A DNA stretch of 62,830 nt from Paenibacillus massiliensis subsp. panacisoli DSM 21345 (GTDB taxonomy: Bacteria > Bacillota > Bacilli > Paenibacillales > Paenibacillaceae). Every line of letters begins with the position of its first letter. Position 1 is the first letter of the stretch. This document shows positions 27,703 to 37,167 of this stretch, piece after piece. Position numbers and translations under genes: made by a program. The DNA lies in assembly GCF_000426545.1 (NCBI RefSeq), contig NZ_AUFO01000033.1:1-62830 (forward strand). The letters run 5' to 3'. The notes under the pieces were generated by a model that was not told the origin of the DNA, ran no database searches, and saw only the letters and a list, made by a program, of their open reading frames with translations.

Positions 27703-28525
27703 GCGAAGCGTACTGCTTACGCAATTGATTTAGATAGTTGAGCTTGGGGATGATGTTCTCCTTCTCAGCTTGTCCTACGCCGACAATCAAGCTTTCCACC
27801 AGCACCGTCGGGGCCACCATGGAGTGGAAATCGCTCAGCTTGCCGCGATAGGTGTACAGGACAATATCCGCTTCGTTGAGCATGTCTGATACCATGAAAT
27901 CGGTAATAAATACGGTTTTGTAACCCACCTGCTTGCCGATCTGCATAATGGCTTTGGTCTCAGGAAGGATGTTGGAGAATCCGAATACAACGACTACGTC
28001 CGCAGGCTGCAAATGCATCAGCGATTCGTACATTTCGTGTCCGCCCATCCCCATGTTGATGATATGCATCCCATAGCGCTTCAGTCGGAAGGAGAGCAGC
28101 TCGCCAAGACCTTGCGAAGGGCCAGGCGCGTACACATAGATGCGCTGCGCTTCGCGCAAGGCGGCGATTGCCCTGTGGAAGTCGGGGCGGGAGAGCGCAT
28201 CTGCCGTTTCGGTGAGATACTGGACGCCCAGCTTCAGCATTTGACCGGGCAGGTCTTCTCCATCCACCTTGTTAATCAGGTTCTGGATTTTGTATGCAGG
28301 CGTAATGTCGGGATTATCGGCCAGCATCTGCTTGAATTCCTTGAAGTTCTTGTAGCCGATCACTCGCCAAAAGCGGGAGATCGAGGCGATGCTGACACGG
28401 ACCTGATCCGCCATCTCCTGTTCGGTTAAATAAGCGATACGGTTCGTGTTCTTTTCGATAAAATTGGCAATTTTCTTCTGATTTTTGGACAGCTTGTCCA
28501 GATCCCAATCGAAGTGTTGATTCAC
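27689..28525 (-). CDS. RpiR/MurR-family transcriptional regulator (HTH + SIS)
   Basis: The 278-residue regulator has an N-terminal HTH_6 domain (KLSKNQKKIANFIEKN, then TEQEMADQVRVSIASISRFW) and a C-terminal SIS domain (about residues 120-260; RIYVYAPGPSQGLGELLSFR and DVVVVFGFSNILPETK), which senses phosphosugars in this family. The start is the GTG at 28525, nine bases after AAAAGGAG; the open frame to 28597 would run into its promoter. It is transcribed divergently from the PHP/HAD pair and convergently to the transporter, so it probably controls the whole cluster. Confidence 0.88.
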   Translation of the reverse strand: MNQHFDWDLDKLSKNQKKIANFIEKNTNRIAYLTEQEMADQVRVSIASISRFWRVIGYKNFKEFKQMLADNPDITPAYKIQNLINKVDGEDLPGQMLKLGVQYLTETADALSRPDFHRAIAALREAQRIYVYAPGPSQGLGELLSFRLKRYGMHIINMGMGGHEMYESLMHLQPADVVVVFGFSNILPETKAIMQIGKQVGYKTVFITDFMVSDMLNEADIVLYTYRGKLSDFHSMVAPTVLVESLIVGVGQAEKENIIPKLNYLNQLRKQYASLIPK

Positions 28526-28601
28526 AAGTGCTGTCTCCTTTTGGCATGCCGAATACCTCCGGCAAAGTGGTGTTCTTATTATACTGCAACAGCGCACATA
28601 G

Positions 28602-28632
28602 TGAAAATAATTTTACATTGTAAACGTTTTGT
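28602..28632. promoter_or_regulatory. Divergent control region: RpiR operator plus cre-like site
   Basis: TGAAAATAATTTTACA (28602-28617) is an imperfect palindrome shared with 23267-23282. It overlaps the -35 of the rpiR promoter, whose TATAAT lies 17 bases downstream on the minus strand. Next to it TGTAAACGTTTTGT (28619-28632) matches 13 of 14 positions of the Bacillus catabolite-responsive consensus. A plus-strand TATAAT near 28652 serves the PHP gene. Confidence 0.5.
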
Positions 28633-28699
28633 AAATTATTATTAAGTAATATAATGAGCTATTACATGTAGCCAAACTCATACAACAAGGAGCTATACA

Positions 28700-29467
28700 A
28701 TGATGAAGATCGATTTCCATATCCATGTTAAATTATCTAAAAAGGTCTCATTCTCCCCCGAATATTTTCAAGCCATGATCTCCGAGGCCAGACAGGAAGG
28801 GCTGCAGGCCATCACGATGACTGAGCATTTCAACACGCTCCGCTTTAACGATATCTATGATGAGCTAGACCGAAGCTATCCTTACCGCAATCATTATTAT
28901 GACGTCGATGGCTTTAAGGTATTTCCTGGCATGGAGGTCGATGTGGCAGAGGGCGGACATATTCTCGTGATAGGCCCGCGGGAATCCATTCGGTCGATAC
29001 ACGCAAAATTGACAGGGCACATGACTGACGACTCTTTTATTACCTTTGATCGTCTTATGACGATGTGCTCGGAGCATGAAATGCTGATTATCGGTGCCCA
29101 CCCCTTCCGTTCCAGCAATTCGCTGCAGCTCTTAAGTCAGCAACAGCTGAGCCAGTTGGATGCGGTCGATCTCAATGCCAAGGACCTGCGCACCTATGGA
29201 GTGGAAGCCATGCATTCGCAGATGAGAGAATATGCTGCTCAGGCAGCATTGCCGCTGGTAGGTGGAAGCGATACGCACCATCCCCTGCAGGTAGGCAGTA
29301 TTGTCAATACACTTGGACGCGCCTGCGACACCATCGCCGATCTGAAGCGTTGCATCAAGGAAGGCGACTATTCGGTAGTCATCTCGCCATGCCTGCCGAT
29401 CAAGGTACGGGCGGCAGATGACATCAAGCAGCTGCTGCAGGCAGATCTGCTGCGCCAGAGTGTATGA
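28700..29467 (+). CDS. PHP-domain metal-dependent phosphoesterase
   Basis: The 255-residue cytosolic hydrolase shows the PHP metal motifs: DFHIHV at residues 5-10, MTEHFN, PGMEVDVAEGGH, GAHPFR and GGSDTHH. Stand-alone PHP proteins cleave phosphomonoesters or cyclic phosphodiesters. GGAG lies seven bases upstream of the ATG. Its stop overlaps the start of the HAD gene (ATGA), so the two are co-translated. With the importer, it may process an imported phosphoester (inference). Confidence 0.85.
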   Translation: MMKIDFHIHVKLSKKVSFSPEYFQAMISEARQEGLQAITMTEHFNTLRFNDIYDELDRSYPYRNHYYDVDGFKVFPGMEVDVAEGGHILVIGPRESIRSIHAKLTGHMTDDSFITFDRLMTMCSEHEMLIIGAHPFRSSNSLQLLSQQQLSQLDAVDLNAKDLRTYGVEAMHSQMREYAAQAALPLVGGSDTHHPLQVGSIVNTLGRACDTIADLKRCIKEGDYSVVISPCLPIKVRAADDIKQLLQADLLRQSV

Positions 29468-30363
29468 GGATGGGAGCTCATGCACAGGCTGGACTGAGCG
29501 TAACAATGAAGGCGGCACACACCGTCATTATTAGCGATCTGGACGGAACCCTGTTAGATAGCAGGCAGCAAATTAGCACAACGAATGCGGCAGCGATTAC
29601 CCGCTTCCGGCAGGCTGGTGGCCTGTTCGTGATCGCTACTGGCCGTCCTTGGCAGTCGGCGCTGCCGTATGCGCGCGAGCTTGGGCTTGAGCAGCCACTG
29701 ATCGTATGCAACGGTGCCCAGTTGTATTGTCCGAACCGCAATACCGTGCTGCGTACGAAGCGGCTGTCTCTGCAGCCAGAGCTAAGTGCCTGGTTGTACG
29801 AGCTGCAGGTGCAAGACAACCAGCTTGGGCTGCTGCTGTGCACAGGCGATCAGATGCTGACTCCATGCCGCAATGAGTTGATCGTGCAGCATGATCGCAA
29901 GGACAGCTTGCAGAGCATCCCCACTAGTCTTGCCCAATGGCAGGAGGCCGCTCAGGAAGCAGTCAAATTGCTGGCGGTAGCACAGACGCCAGCAGCCGCA
30001 CGTTGGTTGAAGCAGCAACTGAGTGAGCGGATGCCTGGCTGCACGGTTGTATTCTCTGAGACGAATTATTTGGAATTACTGCCCGAAGGCTGCTCCAAGG
30101 GAACGGCACTGGTTCGATTGGCAACGCTGATGGACTGGCAGCACAAGCATCTGATCGCTATCGGCGACCAAATGAACGACGCTGAACTGCTGCAGACAGC
30201 GGATCTCGGCATCGCCACCGGGAATGCAGCACCAGCACTGCAACTCCTAGCGGATGCCGTCACTGTGTCGCATGAGCAGCATGCGCTGGCCCAGATCATC
30301 TCCGAATGGCTTGATACAGAGCCACTGGAGTCACAGGGCTTTACGATGGGAATGGAACGTTAG
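29464..30363 (+). CDS. HAD-superfamily phosphatase, Cof type
   Basis: The 299-residue hydrolase has motif I ISDLDGTLLDS, motif II VIATGRPW, the lysine of motif III in EGCSKGTAL and motif IV IAIGDQMNDAELL, with a type IIB cap. Such enzymes dephosphorylate sugar phosphates or cofactors. Start alternatives are the ATGs at 29464 and 29470; overlap with the PHP stop supports the first. A terminator-like hairpin follows at 30435-30492. Confidence 0.85.
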   Translation: MRMGAHAQAGLSVTMKAAHTVIISDLDGTLLDSRQQISTTNAAAITRFRQAGGLFVIATGRPWQSALPYARELGLEQPLIVCNGAQLYCPNRNTVLRTKRLSLQPELSAWLYELQVQDNQLGLLLCTGDQMLTPCRNELIVQHDRKDSLQSIPTSLAQWQEAAQEAVKLLAVAQTPAAARWLKQQLSERMPGCTVVFSETNYLELLPEGCSKGTALVRLATLMDWQHKHLIAIGDQMNDAELLQTADLGIATGNAAPALQLLADAVTVSHEQHALAQIISEWLDTEPLESQGFTMGMER

Positions 30364-30434
30364 TTCTATTCCCACGACCAAAACAGCAACGAGAGAGGAG
30401 CTTCTCTTTCGGTTGCTGGATATACACCTGCAAA

Positions 30435-30492
30435 AGACGCTTTCAAGTCCACGCCCCCGCTCGTATAGAGGGGCATTGGTAACGAGAGCGTC
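30435..30492 (+). terminator. Hairpin terminator after the PHP-HAD pair
   Basis: AGACGCT (30435-30441) and AGCGTCT (30486-30492) pair around an inner CCCC/GGGG stem, followed by TTTC. The remaining gene-free stretch 30493-30937 is AT-rich and I see no other feature in it. Confidence 0.5.
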
Positions 30493-30937
30493 TTTCTGCA
30501 TTGTGTCGCTATGCTGCTAGCTGCGATACTAGCTGTGATATAAACCATGATACAATGGATAAGTATACTCAGACTTAGCACACCCATTTTGGCAATACAG
30601 TTTCCGGGCCTTTTCGCTCATTTTAGTTTAATGATTGATCTAATACGGTGGCATTTAGAATACACAGTATAGCCACATTTCTTCTTCGGACCAAACATTT
30701 CCCAGCAGCATCAGTAAAAATCATAAGACATTACATTCATTGTGTTATTGCTATAAAGTAATACGCTTAATTACATCACCTATATCCGAATGACCGGGCC
30801 GAAAGCAAGTCCCAGACAGCAGATTTTCACATTGATTTTAATGCTGTTATTAGCGATAATTGCTTCTACAGCAAGATGAACAGTTCTCTCTACATTTTAT
30901 TGAAAACTTATCATTCTACAAAAGGTGGTTGGAATAC

Positions 30938-31396
30938 TTGAGCGAACAGATTTTAACCCAAATTTTAGAGCAACTGAAAACCTTAAACATCAGAGTGGAC
31001 AGTATGGACTCGCGCTTGGATGGTATAGATTCACGACTTGATGGTATGGACTCACGCTTCGATGGTATAGATTCACGATTGGATGGTATGGATTCACGTT
31101 TCGATGGTATGGATTCACGACTGGACGGTGTGGATTCACGTTTCGACCGTATAGACACACGCTTGGATAGCCTGGAAACTGATATCTCTGAGATCAAAAA
31201 CCACACCAAGGATATACCCGCCATCAAGCAAGCTGTGCTGGAAACTTTGGACCTATCGAAGCAAAATAAATCTTCATTGCACAGCTTTGAACGAAAGGTA
31301 TCCTCCGAACTGACTACGCACGGACACAGTATAGATATTCTGAATCGTCGCCAGTTAAAGCTTGAGGCTGATCTGGAAAGTTTAAAGAATCGCTAG
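30938..31396 (+). CDS. Coiled-coil protein with DSRLDG heptad repeats
   Basis: The protein of about 152 residues has no signal peptide or membrane segment. Residues ~20-80 are eight to nine copies of a heptad (MDSRLDG / MDSRFDG / IDSRLDG), encoded by 21-bp DNA repeats, and should form a long parallel coiled coil. The C-terminal half (ETDISEIKNHTKDIPAIKQA) is also helical. The TTG at 30938 is nine bases after AAAGGTGG; the longer frame from 30860 lacks a ribosome site. Function is unknown. Repeat number could vary by slippage. Confidence 0.7.
   Translation: MSEQILTQILEQLKTLNIRVDSMDSRLDGIDSRLDGMDSRFDGIDSRLDGMDSRFDGMDSRLDGVDSRFDRIDTRLDSLETDISEIKNHTKDIPAIKQAVLETLDLSKQNKSSLHSFERKVSSELTTHGHSIDILNRRQLKLEADLESLKNR
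31004..31171 (+). repeat. 21-bp tandem repeat, eight units, in coding sequence
   Basis: Units follow the pattern ATGGATTCACGNNTNGATGGT (with variation) and are in frame, each encoding one heptad of the coiled coil. The high DNA similarity points to recent expansion. Confidence 0.85.
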
Positions 31397-31503
31397 TCTC
31401 CAAGCTCAGAGGCATCCGGCTGCTTCTCCCTGGTCATGACTTCAAGAGCCAGCTTAGTGCCGTGGCTCAATAGACTCGTAAGCATTGTCCCACACTTAAT
31501 GCC

Positions 31504-31550
31504 AAAGACGCCTCTTCACCCAGCGCATGCCTGGAATCTGAGGCGTCTTT
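31504..31550. terminator. Terminator-like stem
   Basis: AAAGACGCCTC (31504-31514) is exactly complementary to GAGGCGTCTTT (31540-31550), an 11-bp stem after the coiled-coil gene. Confidence 0.65.
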
Positions 31551-31681
31551 ATTGCGTAGGCTGCTACTCAGCCCCGTCCTTTTTCTTCAGTAGCTTATTA
31601 CTAGGAATGCCTACCGTAATGATTTCGTATGGTTTTACATTCATGAACCAGCCGCAGTCAGTGGAAGCAAACGATGCATGG

Positions 31682-32000
31682 TCAGGCATGATTGTGGACA
31701 TGATCGGGCATCATGTGACCCTCTATAATCTCTACTCCTTTGTACTTACACAAACGTTTGAAGATTTCGATTAAATCTCTTCTCACTTGATTATAGACTT
31801 CTTTCCGTCTATACTTCGGGGTGAACACAATATGGTATTTGCACATCCACTTTGTGTGAGCTAGGCTGTAGCTCTTGGTTGCCATTGATGACCATTCCTC
31901 TCTTTTGAGCCTGAACATCTCAATTTTATTGGAATGGTCATGGTGGTCAAACCCTCAAACCCTCAATCCCTCCACCCGCATAGCGGGTGGTTTTTTGTTT
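31682..32000 (-). mobile_element. Truncated IS200/IS605 element (TnpA fragment)
   Basis: The minus-strand frame from the ATG at 31885 encodes the first ~68 residues of a Y1/HUH transposase (SLAHTKWMCKYHIVFTPKYR ... HMMPDHVH) and stops just after the HUH motif, so the catalytic tyrosine half is missing. AGAGAGGA precedes the ATG by 10 bases. Upstream, ACCCGC-atagc-GGGT(GG) followed by TTTTTTG (31975-31998) is the hairpin typical of an IS200 left end. Confidence 0.8.
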
Positions 32001-32074
32001 CGCGCGCTTCACCAGTCGAAGTGAGTTTCATACGTTTTATCACATCAATTTTATGATTTCTAAGTGTTGCCTAT

Positions 32075-32866
32075 TTAAATCAACCCCGCCCATTGCAGCC
32101 CACGCCAGATCCCATCCTGATGGGCCTCGGCTGTCACATGTGCTGCCAGGCTCTTGACAGACTCCGGCGCATTCCCCATGGCGATCCCGCAGCCAACGTA
32201 GCTGAACATCTCCATATCGTTGTAGTTATCACCGAAGGCAATTGTATCCTCAGGACGGAAGCCTGTCTTGGCCATCAGTCTTTCGATACCGGCGGCCTTG
32301 GAGCCCTCTGCTGGAAGCACATCCATAGAATAGCTATGCCAGCGGACAAAATGCAGCTTATTGAAGCGGCTACGATAAACCTCCTCCTGCTCCTGCGTGC
32401 AGAATAGCATCGTCTGGTAGATTGCTCTTCCTTCATAAAATAACGGATCACATGCAGGATGCTCCACCCGCAGCGAGCTCATGCACTGCTCCACATATGG
32501 ATGATACGGCTGACTACAGCTCATCCGCTCCGCATCCAGATGAACGAGTGGATGATTGCGCCCAGCAGCGAATGTCGCCAGTTCACGAAGCAGCTCTGTA
32601 GCATGTGGATTCGTGTAGATTACTTCTCCCTCATGCACGACATATTGCCCATTGAAGCCTACATAAGAGCTAAGACCTAGCTCCAATCTGAGCTGCTCCA
32701 GCATGAACGGGGATCGTCCGGTAGCCAGCGCGACGGTATGGCCAGCAGCCTGTAATGCTGCTACAGCTGTCTTCGCCGTGGAGGGGACTTGGTGATTGTG
32801 GTCCAGCAATGTACCGTCAATATCGAATAAAATGAGTTTATCTGCTCTTTTCCCCACTGCGCTCAC
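32075..32866 (-). CDS. HAD-superfamily phosphatase, Cof type (second cluster)
   Basis: The 263-residue hydrolase has motif I LFDIDGTLLDHN, motif II VALATGRSP, a motif III lysine in EGSKAAGIE and motif IV AFGDNYNDMEMF. The GTG start overlaps the ATPase stop as GTGA, so it is translated with the transporter. It is the distal gene of the second importer operon, which implies removal of phosphate from the imported compound (inference). Confidence 0.85.
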   Translation of the reverse strand: MSAVGKRADKLILFDIDGTLLDHNHQVPSTAKTAVAALQAAGHTVALATGRSPFMLEQLRLELGLSSYVGFNGQYVVHEGEVIYTNPHATELLRELATFAAGRNHPLVHLDAERMSCSQPYHPYVEQCMSSLRVEHPACDPLFYEGRAIYQTMLFCTQEQEEVYRSRFNKLHFVRWHSYSMDVLPAEGSKAAGIERLMAKTGFRPEDTIAFGDNYNDMEMFSYVGCGIAMGNAPESVKSLAAHVTAEAHQDGIWRGLQWAGLI

Positions 32867-33915
32867 ACTCCCAGCAGCACAGAACTATTAGCCAGGCTCA
32901 GACTCACTCTGTCATGAAGCCGGAAAGCCAGTGGCGAAATGACCTCCCATTGATGCTCATCACAGCGAATATCATAATGGAATTCCTTGCCCTGGAACTG
33001 TACATTGACGATCTCACCTGGGATTCCGTCCTCACCGCCTGCGCGCAGCAGGAATTGATCGGGACGCACCGGGTACAGGTCGTGCTGCTTGAAGTATCCA
33101 GCGACCTCTGTCCCATCCCATGCCGTATTAGAGCTTCCTTGCGGGATGAAGCTGTTGCCACTCCAGCGACCTTCGATCAGATTGGATTTGGACACGAATC
33201 TGGCGACAAATTCAGTCTCGGGGCGTAAATAAATATCCTGCGGAGTCCCCGCCTGCTCGATCCGACCATCCTTCATCACGACAATCCGATCTGCCATCGC
33301 CAAGGCTTCTCCCTGATCATGGGTGACATAGACGATCGCCGATCCAGTACTACGGTGCACCTGCTGAATCTCACGACGCATATCCATTCGGAGCATCGCA
33401 TCCAGACTGCTTAAAGGTTCATCCATTAGCAGCAAGGATGGCTCCGAAGCCAAGGCCCGTGCAATCGCTACCCGCTGCTTCTGTCCGCCAGACAGCTCAT
33501 GTGGCACTCGCTCTGCCAGGTGCGATAATCCGGTCAATTCCAGCACCTGTCGAATGCGCTGCTCCTCTTGGCCGCGAATATGTGCAGGTGTGTCCTTACG
33601 GGTACGGATAGGAAAACGAATATGCTCTGTCACATTCATATGCGGCCAGAGGGCGAAGGATTGAAATACCATGCCGATTCGGCGTTTTTCCGGGGGAAGC
33701 AACCGATCTACTCCTGCAACCATACGTCCGTCCATGTGTACCTCGCCACTGCTCGGCTGCTCGAAGCCAGCGAGAATACGCAGCAGCGTCGTTTTACCAC
33801 AGCCCGAGGGCCCCAATATCGCTACGAACTCCCCTTTCTCAATCGTTAAGTTGATACTATGCAAGGCCTGAAAGGAGCCAAATGCTTTGCTCACCTGCCT
33901 GATCTCGATGCTCAT
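32863..33915 (-). CDS. Fe3+/AfuC-type ABC ATPase (second cluster)
   Basis: The 350-residue ATPase has Walker A GPSGCGKTTLLR, signature LSGGQKQRVAIAR, Walker B LLLMDEPLSSLDAMLR and H-loop VTHDQGEALAM, with a C-terminal TOBE-like domain. It matches the ATPase at 26437-27702 in plan but lacks the long tail. A 287-bp gap containing tandem repeats separates it from the permease gene. Confidence 0.88.
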   Translation of the reverse strand: MSIEIRQVSKAFGSFQALHSINLTIEKGEFVAILGPSGCGKTTLLRILAGFEQPSSGEVHMDGRMVAGVDRLLPPEKRRIGMVFQSFALWPHMNVTEHIRFPIRTRKDTPAHIRGQEEQRIRQVLELTGLSHLAERVPHELSGGQKQRVAIARALASEPSLLLMDEPLSSLDAMLRMDMRREIQQVHRSTGSAIVYVTHDQGEALAMADRIVVMKDGRIEQAGTPQDIYLRPETEFVARFVSKSNLIEGRWSGNSFIPQGSSNTAWDGTEVAGYFKQHDLYPVRPDQFLLRAGGEDGIPGEIVNVQFQGKEFHYDIRCDEHQWEVISPLAFRLHDRVSLSLANSSVLLGV

Positions 33916-33981
33916 GCCACCACTCCCGTCTTATTTCCTTACCTATATATACTTAGCTCCGGTATCCAGCCCTACATATCC

Positions 33982-34065
33982 AGTCTTCTATACTTAACTC
34001 TGTACATTTAGTCCTCTATAGTTAACTCTGTACATTTAGTCTCCTATACTTAGCTCCAGATAATA
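33982..34065 (+). repeat. 28-bp tandem repeat between permease and ATPase genes
   Basis: Units start with AGTC at 33982, 34010 and 34038, and the first two read AGTC(T/C)TCTATA(C/G)TTAACTC, then TGTACATTT. The third diverges after about 17 bases. The rest of the gap (34066-34202) is pyrimidine-rich, with repeated GCAT..CTACCTTA-like words. No promoter is obvious. Confidence 0.6.
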
Positions 34066-34202
34066 GCTCTGTAAATTTAGCTTCACGGCCCTGTATTTGC
34101 TGACCTCTATCCTTGCTATGCCGTTCTTGTATAGCATCTTGTACGCACATCTTTGCATACCTACTTTTGCATTCTACCTTAGCATTCCTACCTTATACCT
34201 GT

Positions 34203-35981
34203 TCACGCTTTGTAGCCTCGACGCGCCGCCCAGCGCTGAGCCAGCAGCATGCATGCTCCACCTATCGCAATCAGGGCCACGATGAGACTGGACAATGCCG
34301 TCGAATAGAGCGTATCTCCCGCCTGCTCGAAGCCGAAGATCGTAACGCCAATCGTCTGCGAACCAGACGAATATAGCAGTGCCGATACCGTCAGCTCGGT
34401 CAGTGCCGTCAGGAACACCAGCATCCCTCCCGTGAGAATGCCTGGCAATAGTAGCGGTAGCAGAATAGCCGTCCACTTGCGCCATGCTCCCGCTCCCGAG
34501 ATGCGGGCAGCCTCCTCCATAGACACATCCAGCTGCAGGAACGAAGTGACTCCTGAGCGAACCTGCAGGATCAGGAAGCGGCAAATATAAGCAATGAACA
34601 AGATGGTCATTGAGCCGTAAATACCGGGGTTCCAGCCAGGAATAGGCTCCATCCACACCAGAATCATGGACAGTGCAAACACGATGCCCGGTAGTGTATA
34701 AGGAACAGCCATTGCCAGCTCAGCAGCCTTATTGAAGGCAGTCGGTCTACGAACCCGCATATAGGCAAAGGCGCAGCCAATCACAAGACATACCACCATC
34801 GTCACGGCAGACAGCACGAGGCTATTCTGAATCGCCTGCCAGACCCGCTGATTCTCCAGTAAAATGTATCGATAATTATCCAGAGTGAAGTTCTCCGCCG
34901 TCAGACCCAGACCGTAGGCTCTCTTGAGCGACATAGAGATCATCGACGATAGCGGCACTACGGTAATGAATAGCAGGAAGCCCCACAATATGAAGGATAA
35001 CGGCTTGCTCATTCTGCCCAGCGTATAGCGTGGCGTAAGATCTGGCTGGATGGTGTCTGACGCATGGCTCTTGCGCAATAGCAGCCATTGCAGCAGACTC
35101 CCCAGCACCGCTGCCAGACCCAGCAGTACAGACAGCGAAGCTCCCCGCGCAAAAGCTGTCGGGCCAAAACCAATAATCTCTTCATAGATCAAAGTGCTCA
35201 GGACCGAAATATTGACCGGGCTCCCCAGAAAAGCGGGGATACCAAAATTGTCGAGTGAGGCCAGAAACACCAGCAATCCGCCTGCAGTCAATCCTGGCAA
35301 GGCCAGTGGCAGGGTAATTCGGCGCAGCGTATTCAGTCTGGTTGCTCCGCCTGCTCTTGCGGCCCACTCCAGATCGCGCGGAATCTTACGGAAGACATCT
35401 ACCGTGAACAGATACACCAAAGGAAAATGATGGATGCCCATCACGAAAATAATCCCGCCCATGCTGTACATGCTCCACGGCGCAAGATCAGAATGAATCC
35501 CTTGCAGCAGCTTGGCTATCCAGCCTTGGGGCCCCATGAAGGAGGACCAGGACAGAGTCAACACATACGATGGCAAAATAAAACACAGCAGGATCGCCAT
35601 ATGCAGCGGTCCCTTATGCCGAATATCCGTATAAGCTACGATCCATGCAAATGCGGCTCCCAGCACCACGGATAATACCGTGGAGCCCAGCACGATTACA
35701 GCTGTATTGCGCATCGTCGTCCAGAATCGGTCCTGCTGTAACAAGTTCATATAATGAGCCAGCGTCCAGCCCTGCTCTCCCTGAAAGCTCAGCAGAATCA
35801 GCTTCAAAATCGGGTACACGAACAAGATCAATACTGCGATGGCTCCCAGCAGCGTAAGTATTCGTTTGTTGCTAAATAACGCCAATAGCACAGAAAAGGG
35901 CGTGCGCCCTTTTCTGGAGATTGTCAGTGATCGCTCACCAGATTGTGTTCTGTCTGTCCATACCGGCTCCATTTGCTCCAT
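34203..35981 (-). CDS. Fe3+/AfuB-type ABC permease, double-length (second cluster)
   Basis: This 592-residue fused permease has about twelve membrane segments and two EAA loops: EWAARAGGATRLNTLRRITL near residue 195 and EEAARISGAGAWRKWTAILL near 485. It begins 2 bp after the binding-protein stop, with GGAGAG inside that gene's end. It is a paralogue of the permease at 24593-26434. Confidence 0.88.
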   Translation of the reverse strand: MEQMEPVWTDRTQSGERSLTISRKGRTPFSVLLALFSNKRILTLLGAIAVLILFVYPILKLILLSFQGEQGWTLAHYMNLLQQDRFWTTMRNTAVIVLGSTVLSVVLGAAFAWIVAYTDIRHKGPLHMAILLCFILPSYVLTLSWSSFMGPQGWIAKLLQGIHSDLAPWSMYSMGGIIFVMGIHHFPLVYLFTVDVFRKIPRDLEWAARAGGATRLNTLRRITLPLALPGLTAGGLLVFLASLDNFGIPAFLGSPVNISVLSTLIYEEIIGFGPTAFARGASLSVLLGLAAVLGSLLQWLLLRKSHASDTIQPDLTPRYTLGRMSKPLSFILWGFLLFITVVPLSSMISMSLKRAYGLGLTAENFTLDNYRYILLENQRVWQAIQNSLVLSAVTMVVCLVIGCAFAYMRVRRPTAFNKAAELAMAVPYTLPGIVFALSMILVWMEPIPGWNPGIYGSMTILFIAYICRFLILQVRSGVTSFLQLDVSMEEAARISGAGAWRKWTAILLPLLLPGILTGGMLVFLTALTELTVSALLYSSGSQTIGVTIFGFEQAGDTLYSTALSSLIVALIAIGGACMLLAQRWAARRGYKA

Positions 35982-35983
35982 GC

Positions 35984-37027
35984 TTACTCTCCAAATACCT
36001 TGATGAACTGCTGCTTGTCTGCCTCACGCTCATCAGTCAGCTGTACCAGATCTGCAGACAGCATCGTCATCTCTTCAATGCTTCTCAGCCCCTCTGGAGG
36101 TGCTACACCTTTGCGAATCGGAGCGTACCCAATCTCAGCAGACAGCTTCTGTCCTTCTTCAGACAATACGAAGTCTACAAATGCCTGAGCGGCAGGTACG
36201 TTGGCTGCATCCTTCATAATACCGATTGGCTCTGTAATCACTGGCACGCCTTCTTTAGGATAGGTCAGCTCTACAGGGGAACCCTTGGACTTCTCACGGG
36301 CAACCATATAATCTACTACAAGTCCATAGGACTTCTCGCCACTGGCGACAGCCTTCATGACGGCCCCATTACCTTTAATGACGGACATACCGTTATCCTT
36401 CAGCTGCTGCAGGAAGTCCCATCCGTAGCCATCAGTACGACTGAATACCCCGATGTTGTAAGCGGCAGCTCCCGAGTACAGCGGGCTTGGCATGATGCTG
36501 GCATCCTTGCTATCGGCAGCGACCAAAGCCTGCCACGAATCCGGTGCAGTCGTTACCTTCTGGGTGTTGGTAGCCAGTACGGTCGCCATGACCTTCGTTC
36601 CAGCATACATGCCGTCCGGGTCTACCAGTGCTGCTGGAATCTCGCTCAGCTCAGGGGACTTATAGGACAACAACAGGTCATCCTTCTTGAGGCTCTCAAA
36701 AGTAACCGAATCCGCAAGCAGCAAGACGTCTGCCTGAATCTTGCCAGCTTGGCGCTCAGCCTGAAGCTTGGCCGTAACCTCCTCCGTTCCAGAGCGGAAG
36801 ATATTCACTTTCACGTTAGGGTATTGTGCATTGAAGGCATCTGCCAGCTTGCCGGCATCCTCCTCAGGCTGAGAGGTGTAGAATGACAGATTGCCAGAGA
36901 TTTCGTTAGCAGCACCATTGCCGCTGTCACTTGGCTGAGAAGCGGTCGGTCCTTGAGAAGCGCAGCCGCTAAAGATCAACATACCTGCAAGCAGCGGAAG
37001 AATTGCTGTTTTTTTGAATGGAATCAC
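35984..37027 (-). CDS. Fe3+/AfuA-type ABC substrate-binding lipoprotein (second cluster)
   Basis: The 347-residue lipoprotein has the lipobox LIFSGC and the ferric-type binding fold (GNLSFYTSQPEEDAGKLADA, DVLLLADSVTFESLKKDDLL, APDSWQALVAADSKDASIM). It starts with GTG seven bases after AAAGGAGAG. It is shorter than its counterpart at 23367 and diverged from it, so the two probably bind different ligands. Confidence 0.86.
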   Translation of the reverse strand: MIPFKKTAILPLLAGMLIFSGCASQGPTASQPSDSGNGAANEISGNLSFYTSQPEEDAGKLADAFNAQYPNVKVNIFRSGTEEVTAKLQAERQAGKIQADVLLLADSVTFESLKKDDLLLSYKSPELSEIPAALVDPDGMYAGTKVMATVLATNTQKVTTAPDSWQALVAADSKDASIMPSPLYSGAAAYNIGVFSRTDGYGWDFLQQLKDNGMSVIKGNGAVMKAVASGEKSYGLVVDYMVAREKSKGSPVELTYPKEGVPVITEPIGIMKDAANVPAAQAFVDFVLSEEGQKLSAEIGYAPIRKGVAPPEGLRSIEEMTMLSADLVQLTDEREADKQQFIKVFGE

Positions 37028-37167
37028 AAATAATCTCTCCTTTGGTGTGTATAGCTTCTACTATATAGATTGAACTGAAGATGTTGAGAGTTCGGGTCCG
37101 TGCAACTGCGGTGAACATGTGGTCCTCCGGCCACTGTTGTCTCCAGATTTCTTCCATGTAATCTCCC

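Noticed and set aside
35921..36886. Plus-strand open frame of 321 codons
   Set aside because: It is the antisense shadow of the cluster B binding-protein gene, which has clear lipoprotein and family motifs.
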